Assembly (NCBI GenBank): GCA_029948255.1
Contig: JALIZF010001014.1
Location: forward strand, 1-64,000
Source of the DNA: Telmatactis stephensoni
Lineage: Eukaryota > Cnidaria > Anthozoa > Actiniaria > Isophelliidae
DNA length: 64,000 nucleotides
Reading direction: 5' to 3'
The notes beneath the pieces are model-generated. The model saw nothing but the letters and a program-made list of their open reading frames with translations, made no database searches and was not told the origin of the DNA. The position numbers and the translations under genes were made by a program. Within the stretch, counting starts at the first letter, position 1. Every line of letters starts with the position of its first letter. Below, piece by piece: positions 59,001-64,000 of the stretch.

Positions 59001-60609
59001 CAAGCAACAAAAATTGTTGCAAGTCCAAAATCAAAGTTATCTGAAGCTTTTAGTGTTTGTACTTTATCAGCACGTGAGTAAATGTTGAAATAAAAAGCAA
59101 ACGAAAACATATCATTTTGAGTACGAACTACCGCCTGAAACAGCCTGAAACTGGCCGTGAGTCGAACTCCCCATATTTGACATCATTAAAAAGCTATACT
59201 AAAATCTTCATTATCTTTTTAAAATATGGATTTGATATTCTCAGTGAAGCTAAGAAAAACTTTCAAAATTGTGCTTCCGAAGGTCTAATGTGCCAATAAA
59301 AATGTTTATTTTTAGCATAAAATTTCCCTTTAGATATCGATACATCTTATATATATTTGGGAACCAGACTATTTGAGATTAATCTTAGTAGAGGAAATTT
59401 TATCAAAATTTCTATTACCGGACCCCCTCATAAACCAGCCGTGACCAGGGGCGGATCCAGGATTTTGCAAAGGGATGTCCCAAATAGGCGTCTTGTGAGA
59501 TGACGTCGCATCCAAGATGGCGGCCTCCTAACAATGAATCTGATGACGTCATCTCGCAAGAAGTCTATAGAAAAACAGAGTAAGTACGGCGCTAGGGGGG
59601 TGTCCTGCACAACTATGAACCCCTGGATCCGACCCTGGTGACGTCATCAGAATAAAACAGGGCAATTTAAATTGTTTCTCTTGAAAAGCATTTTTGTCGT
59701 GCAAAATGAAAATGAATTGTTGTGTTTTAACAATGCCAAACAAAATTGAAGTCTTAATAAACTAATGAAGTCTAAAACGATTCTTTAGCAATCGAGTCCA
59801 AACTCGCCAAAGTCTCCATCATCATCGTCTTTGTATTCCTGTTGTGCTGGTCTCCTTACGTGATAACAAGAATGCTTGTGGTAATCGCCAAACTCAAGCT
59901 GTCTTCAGGAGTACTATCTGGTGCTACATGGGTACTTCATGCATCGTCGTTTGCCAATCCCATCATTTATTCTTCTTTACGAACAGATGTCCAACGAGCC
60001 ATTTTCAACTTTTTTAAACAAAACAAAGTCGACGTCAATCCATCTGGCAACGTACAGGCCAAAGCTATTACGGCCACAAGTAGTAGAAGTGGAGTAGGGC
60101 AGAAAGAAAGGAAAGAAGCAGCAGAGGGAGGGAGGAAGACAGGAGAGACGAAGAAAGAGGAAAGAAAAAGAGGAGAATGTGGGAAGATTGGGAGGGTAGG
60201 AGTTGAAGAGGGCAGAGATGAAAGAGGGAATATTACGTCCGTAGCAAGTGGAGGAGAGCAGAAAGAAGGAAAAGAAGTAACGATAGGAAGTAAGAAAAGA
60301 AGTGCAAAGAAAGAAGAAGGAACTTTGGCAGAAAGAAAGAAATGTGAAGAAAGTAAGATGTCAGAAGTTCAAATGAGCGGAGATGACACAGAAAGAGCTG
60401 AAGCTCTAAAGTTTAAGAGTACAAATAGAGGTGGGGGTAAAATTACAACAGGAGAGACAAGTGTGACAGGAGTACAAGAGATGGAAAGGAGCGAAAAAGC
60501 GGAGGGACGAAAAGGACGAAATCGTAAGAGACGCAATCAGAAGACATGTAAAATTGGAGTGATGGAAAATACAATTCGAGAAGACAAGGAACCTGCGGAC
60601 ATGCCATGA
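53080..60609 (+). CDS. GPCR C: class A rhodopsin-like receptor with long charged tail, two exons
   Basis: Class A receptor of 506 aa. Exon 1 (53080-53779) encodes TM1-TM5 and ends AGAG|GTCAGT in phase 1. Exon 2 (59789-60609) follows ttctttag and carries TM6 (LLCWSPY, 252-257), TM7 (NPIIY, 290-294) and the tail. GN in TM1, LAMADF in TM2, TM3/ECL2 Cys (DCGLSW) and I-D-R-F are all present. Position 3.32 is Ser and 7.43 is His, as in receptor B. The tail from about residue 300 has some 200 residues rich in Lys, Arg, Glu and Gly with no predicted fold. It is encoded by a purine-rich (GA) strand and looks like a low-complexity extension. Receptors A and B have tails of about 16 and 50 residues. The tail is open to its TGA, so it is intact, but how much is translated in vivo is unknown. 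C is inverted relative to A and B and 40 kb away. AATAAA is at 60860. Confidence 0.9.
54043..54512. repeat. Third copy of the 490-bp repeat
   Basis: It shares ggtgctccattcagtatcgtccatttccg, agaaagtccggccaaagaat and gagggatatgactgagatgg with copy 1 at 50,700-51,170. It also shares the end gcaacgcatagatttgttga. It is not adjacent to the other two copies and lies within the GPCR C intron. Confidence 0.85.
54875..55660. repeat. Inverted pair flanking an AGGGTCCC MITE
   Basis: The segment ctagcgtaatgacttttggg, then tcttagcgtaataa (54,878), recurs inverted at 55,588-55,625 (ttacgctaagacccaaaagt, then catcatgctag). Further gtaataaa/ttattac units occur at both sides. It is a likely older foldback into which the MITE at 55,050 inserted. 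Confidence 0.7.
55050..55259 (+). mobile_element. AGGGTCCC-family MITE
   Basis: It begins agggtcccctataccttttg and ends ggggtatagggaaccct. The flanks gttaaca appear on both sides, which fits a seven- or eight-base target duplication, as hAT elements make (inference). The interior has gcgtgaaacgtgaatggctg and ttgcgtgatttcattttgc. Confidence 0.85.
56405..56597 (-). mobile_element. AGGGTCCC-family MITE, opposite orientation
   Basis: Reverse copy of the element at 55,050-55,259: agtcccctatacccgcaaaa at the left and ataggggaccct at the right. ATCAAA-like sequence on both sides may be a target duplication. Confidence 0.85.
56620..56905. mobile_element. Foldback repeat, copy 2 (relative of 24,908)
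   Basis: It shares aatggttttgagttgtctgt, attgacaaactcttgacgtc, aacgaagcaacagaacgagc and ttattgacacactctaatca with the copy at 24,908-25,225. The right arm of the hairpin is mostly deleted here. Confidence 0.8.
57062..57760 (-). mobile_element. Decayed non-LTR retrotransposon (reverse transcriptase C-terminus)
   Basis: On the minus strand, 57,460-57,250 reads F-D-N-Y-F-R-S-V, then Y-Y-A-P-A-G-K-T-N-Y-G-K-F-R-L. After a stop come I-W-N-K-T-V-E-K-L-K-S-L-S and L-K-L-F-L-K. The TNYGKF...IWN...L...F pattern is the classic C-terminal end of LINE reverse transcriptases. There are many stops and frameshifts. It lies in the GPCR C intron, antisense to the gene. Confidence 0.65.
59446..59637. mobile_element. 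MITE with caggggcggatccagg ends
   Basis: The ends caggggcggatccaggattt and tgaacccctggatccgaccctg are inverted, flanked by GTGAC on both sides (59,441-59,445 and 59,638-59,642), a five-base duplication. Inner gagatgacgtc / gacgtcatctc pairs. It lies about 150 bp upstream of GPCR C exon 2. Confidence 0.85.
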
Positions 60610-60859
60610 GAGACGAATCGACGTGGTGGGGGGAGGACTTCGTAAGGAGGTAGAATAGTACATTAAGAGGGTAGAGGTGAAAAAGCATAGTAAAGAAGAA
60701 AAGTGGAGATCGAGATGGAAGATAGTAGAGGTAGATTAAGGCGGAAAAATGAGCAGTGCTAGACGAAGGAATGGACAGCATGCAAGAAGAAGCTACGTAT
60801 GTGAGTAGAGAATTAAGTATGGACAAAATGAGGATAATTCAGATTAAAAGACGGCTTTC

Positions 60860-60865
60860 AATAAA
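60860..60865 (+). terminator. Poly(A) signal of GPCR C
   Basis: AATAAA lies 251 bp after the stop. The U/GU-rich stretch expected after a cleavage site is supplied directly by the TTTTG repeat that begins about 15 bp later. Confidence 0.5.
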
Positions 60866-60879
60866 AGCCGATGAAGTTA

Positions 60880-61273
60880 GGTTTTTGTTTTGTTTTGTTT
60901 TGTTTTGTTTTGTTTTGTTTTGTTTTGTTTTGTTTTGTTTTGTTTTGTTTTGTTTTGTTTTGTTTTGTTTTGTTTTGTTTTGTTTTGTTTTGTTTTGTTT
61001 TGTTTTGTTTTGTTTTGTTTTGTTTTGTTTTGTTTTGTTTTGTTTTGTTTTGTTTTGTTTTGTTTTGTTTTGTTTTGTTTTGTTTTGTTTTGTTTTGTTT
61101 TGTTTTGTTTTGTTTTGTTTTGTTTTGTTTTGTTTTGTTTTGTTTTGTTTTGTTTTGTTTTGTTTTGTTTTGTTTTGTTTTGTTTTGTTTTGTTTTGTTT
61201 TGTTTTGTTTTGTTTTGTTTTGTTTTGTTTTGTTTTGTTTTGTTTTGTTTGTTTGTTTTGTTTTGTTTTGTTT
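60880..61273. repeat. TTTTG pentanucleotide microsatellite
   Basis: About 77 almost perfect TTTTG units (390 bp) with one irregularity (gtttgtttg) near 61,250. All ORFs through it (poly-FVLFC, poly-KTKQN) are artefacts. Confidence 0.98.
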
Positions 61274-61614
61274 TCCTGACAACTCATAAGGGCGGGATAA
61301 AATTCAATCCCCTTATATTGAATTTCTGTGACAACTGATGAATAATTAATGAACAAAAAAGTGGGTAATAATAAAAGACAAGAAACCAATAGAAGTTAAG
61401 ATGTGAGGTAGATGAGAGAGGAAAATAAAGAATTGTATATATCACATACAGGTCGATGCGCCACTCTTTTAGTTACGAGAAATTTTATAGACTTTGCGCT
61501 TTTAAAACTTAATTAGTTGCGTTTTCTTGGTATATTTCAATATGGCCTTACGGGAGCATAGCATTATAATCATGCAGTTTCGGGGGTGGAAGCAGAATAA
61601 TTGTCCATGGGCTA

Positions 61615-61830
61615 TACCATTATTCATTATTCCCAAGCAAGTTTTCTAGAGAATGCATCATATAACTGTTTCCCATTATTCCGATTCTTTTTCTATATTT
61701 TTCTGTTATCCATTATTCTTTTTTCCTCTCGTCATTATTCATTATTCCTTGGATATTTCAGATGCAATAACTGATTCATTATTCCAAAGTATTTTCAAAC
61801 TGTTATTCATTATTCATTAAATTAATTGCG
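61615..61830. repeat. Cluster of cattattc motifs
   Basis: The octamer cattattc, or a one-base variant, occurs roughly ten times at irregular spacing between 61,618 and 61,822. It is not a simple tandem repeat. Origin unknown. Confidence 0.6.
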
Positions 61831-62075
61831 CTTCCACTCTCGCTGCAGTTAACCGATTATTTTAAGTTATTTCAAAATAAAATACTGCTATTTCTTGTAT
61901 TCAGTCTGTTATATATATATTCGTAGAATTAGTCTATTCTTCATCTGAGAAATCCACCAAACCTGACGTGAGAAAAGATGCATTTTCAAAAACATTTCTC
62001 TAGCTAGATTATGACAACGGAAACATATACTTTTCTTCGTTTATTTTTCGCAGATTAGATGAAAGAAAACTGCCG

Positions 62076-62081
62076 TTTATT
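62076..62081 (-). terminator. Possible poly(A) signal of gene H
   Basis: The minus strand reads AATAAA about 205 bp after the gene H stop. Confidence 0.35.
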
Positions 62082-62144
62082 TAATTAGTGTAGACGGAGG
62101 GTAAAAAAATACATATCGAAAAGAATACGTATGAAACTGATCGA

Positions 62145-62303
62145 TAAAAGCAGTTTTCGTACGAATGTGAAAATTAAAACAGCGCGATCACGGCACGGCA
62201 CAGTTACGGCAGGAATTTCAAAGGTTTTTATAGACATCACGAATTCGAATGACACGATCACGGCACGGCGCGGTCTGTTTCACACTTATACGAAAACTAA
62301 TCT
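62145..62303. mobile_element. MITE (gtgcagatttcgtatgag family) overlapping the gene H terminus
   Basis: The left agcagttttcgtacgaatgt and right cacttatacgaaaacta ends are inverted. The interior gatcacggcacggcac and acgatcacggcacggcgcgg match the other copies. Its right end overlaps the last codons and stop of the predicted gene H exon 3. Confidence 0.8.
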
Positions 62304-63657
62304 AGTGGGCCCCTTGGTTAATGCCAATATAGAATCAATGTTTGGTATACCCTCTTTTCTTAACTGCGACTGCGTAGTAGAAAGCCAATAGAAAGCATGT
62401 TGAGAGATGACATGGATCTCATTCAAGCTGTAAAATAATCCTACCTTAAAACGGTTTTGCAGCTAACAACGTTTCTGGCGTACAAGCGGGTTGTCTAGCA
62501 AGTTCTATGTCCTTACAAAAGATTTCTAGTACACCCCTGTCAAAAAATAAGTAAGAAAAGGTCATTTCTGTGGTCAACTCTAGCCCGCCGGTAATAAAAA
62601 TTAAGCCAGAGTTAGCCGGAGACTAGAGGAAACTAGAACTAGTCTTTCTCCTTTCATTTCTAGCACAGAAAAGTTAACCCACGTTTAACTGGACAATAAT
62701 TACAACGGATCCATGGACGAAAAGCCACCAGGACACCAGTGGCGTGTCTACTTGGCAAACTTACTTTGGATTTGTGATACATTTTGGTTCTATTCCGAGT
62801 TTGTTCTTGATGTGTTCTCTCAGCTTTTTGATGGTCCCAGTATCACAATACTCACTAAAGAATATAATTAACAATGCTAAATTTAGAACATATCTTTTAT
62901 TAAAAGTTAATTATATTGTCTTACATCCCTCCAACATTTATAGTTCATCATACAAGTCGTTAGAGTTCGGGGTGACAACGCGCGAGTCAACGATAAACTC
63001 GTTACGAGCCTAATGCAACCCTATTCCTTATATAACCAAAATTCTAGTATAAAAGATCACAATCCATAGAGATTGCGCATGCTTTTTTGTTATCGTTGTT
63101 GTGTGCGCGCTTTTTTTATCGTTGTCGGAGTGCTTCCGAAATTCAAGCGTAAGACTAGAAAAGCATGGATAACAACTTACAGTATAAAAATTTTACATCA
63201 ACTTTTTCTAAAAACAATGCAACTCTTAAATACCTGGTTGCCATCAAAATAGGAAAACTGAGATCATTAATGAAGACTGTACTGGAGTGTTTTTGACATA
63301 AAACATCAAATATTTAGATGGAATGTGTCACTCTAGTCGTCGACCAAGCGATTGCAAGTGCATATTTTCAAGTTGGCGTGACACTGACGGACATCCATGC
63401 AGTTTGACGCATGCGTAAAAAACTCTGGGCGCACTCGCACTTGTACTTCTAACTAAAGGTTCCTATTACCTCTTAAAGATTCATTACGTTAGAGTGTAAG
63501 GGAAAGCGGAGAAAAGACTGAAATATCTCTTAGAATACTATAGTACTTACAAGACAGGTCGACCAGGCTCATTGGCAACAATCACACGAAACTCGGTCAC
63601 CTTTTCTTTGGGAATGTTTGGCAGTTCGTCCTTGGCGAAAAATCTTTGAAAAATCAT
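62286..63657 (-). CDS. Gene H: small unrecognised protein, three exons (start uncertain)
   Basis: Predicted 112 aa if translation starts at 63657. Exons: 63551-63657, 62765-62854 and 62286-62427, with donors TT|GTAAGT and AA|GTAAGT and acceptors ttctttag and attttacag; phases match at both junctions. Exon 1 reads FFAKDELPNIPKEKVTEFRV..., exon 2 EYCDTGTIKKLREHIKNKLG..., and exon 3 NLNEIHVISQHAFYWLSTTQ.... Exon 1 also has an acceptor-like tttcaaag after the ATG, so it may be internal with an upstream exon beyond the window. No signal peptide or membrane segment. Composition suggests a small globular domain; no family was recognised. The final R-L-V-F-V and stop are supplied by a MITE, so the native C-terminus may be altered or the model may miss a further exon. 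Confidence 0.45.
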
Positions 63658-63875
63658 TTTGAAATAGTTATTATTTTTTATTCGCATAAAGGAGAGACCA
63701 TTGAGATCAACAAGGATTCAGCAGCAATACTTTACAACTGAATACTTTTCGAATTTTTATACATGTTCAAATATTCAAACTCTTTTGAGAAAACCAAGAC
63801 AATAGTGAAAACTAGCATAACAAAAGAAGCTATTGAAAAGGATTCTGGAAGTGTAGGTATGAAACGTCATGACGG

Positions 63876-63940
63876 AAACGCGCAAGCAGTAACGCCTGAC
63901 GCAGTAATCTAACGTTACGTACTGCTTACGCGTTTCTCGT
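63876..63940. repeat. Short palindrome
   Basis: The left gaaacgcgcaagcagtaacg and right acgtactgcttacgcgtttc are inverted; about 65 bp. It lies 220 bp upstream of the gene H start. The rest of 63,658-64,000 shows nothing recognisable. Confidence 0.7.
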
Positions 63941-64000
63941 GTAATGTTTGAAGTCCGACAAGGAAGACTTCACGAGGTTCCAAGTGCGTGCAATTAGTTC

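Larger units (their letters stand above)
53780..59788 (+). other. Intron of GPCR C
   Basis: This 6.0-kb phase-1 intron is filled with repeats: third copy of the 490-bp unit, an inverted pair around 54,878/55,590, two opposed AGGGTCCC MITEs, a foldback relative, LINE reverse-transcriptase debris and a five-base-duplication MITE. The part 57,760-59,440 shows nothing clear. Confidence 0.75.

Noticed and set aside
60756..61389. Poly-FVLFC and poly-KTKQN ORFs on both strands
   Set aside because: Artefacts of the TTTTG repeat, whose period of five keeps several frames open.

Overview
This is animal nuclear DNA. It is AT-rich, has spliced genes with GT-AG introns and AATAAA poly(A) signals, and is full of foldback/MITE elements, tRNA-derived SINEs and LINE remnants. 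The mix (orphan class A GPCR paralogs, tandem Grb2-like adaptors, many TA-flanked MITEs) suggests an anthozoan cnidarian such as a coral or sea anemone. That assignment is inference from gene content, not from a marker gene.

Layout. (1) 93-12,608, minus strand: two class A rhodopsin-like GPCR paralogs, A (exons 1703-2429 and 93-319) and B (exons 11870-12608 and 6875-7239). Each is split by one phase-1 intron just before TM6. (2) 16,989-31,958, plus strand: two tandem SH3-SH2-SH3 Grb2/Drk/Sem-5 type adaptor genes with the same six-exon structure, D (216 aa) and E (220 aa). A small unrecognised two-exon gene appears to be nested in intron 1 of D (18,496-19,649). A broken Rossmann-fold (P5CR/NOXRED1-like) gene fragment carrying a MITE lies head-to-head with E (26,391-26,985). 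(3) 35,121-40,844, plus strand: a nine-exon gene for an unrecognised secreted-ectodomain, single-pass membrane protein (about 330 aa). (4) 42,001-44,865, minus strand: a three-exon gene for a signal-peptide protein with a Cys-containing NCYNYA motif, a WSHK motif and a poly-Gly/CCLIM tail, resembling a bacterial-type family. (5) 53,080-60,609, plus strand: GPCR C, a third paralog with the same intron position and a roughly 200-residue charged C-terminal tail. (6) 62,286-63,657, minus strand: a small unrecognised three-exon gene whose last codons and stop lie in a MITE.

Everything else is introns and intergenic DNA dominated by repeats: at least a dozen foldback families, several microsatellites (TTTA, CTTT/CTTC, TTGC, TTTTG about 390 bp, CTG), a roughly 105-bp minisatellite and a three-copy 490-bp repeat around GPCR C.

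No operon-like or defence system is visible. Functionally the window holds two signalling cassettes built by local duplication (receptors and tyrosine-kinase adaptors). The most notable signal is a sharply bounded, almost identical 103-nt tract in exon 5 of the two Grb2-like genes, which looks like gene conversion of the SH2 core. All splice models were built by hand from reading frame, intron phase and GT/AG sites. No transcript or database search was available.
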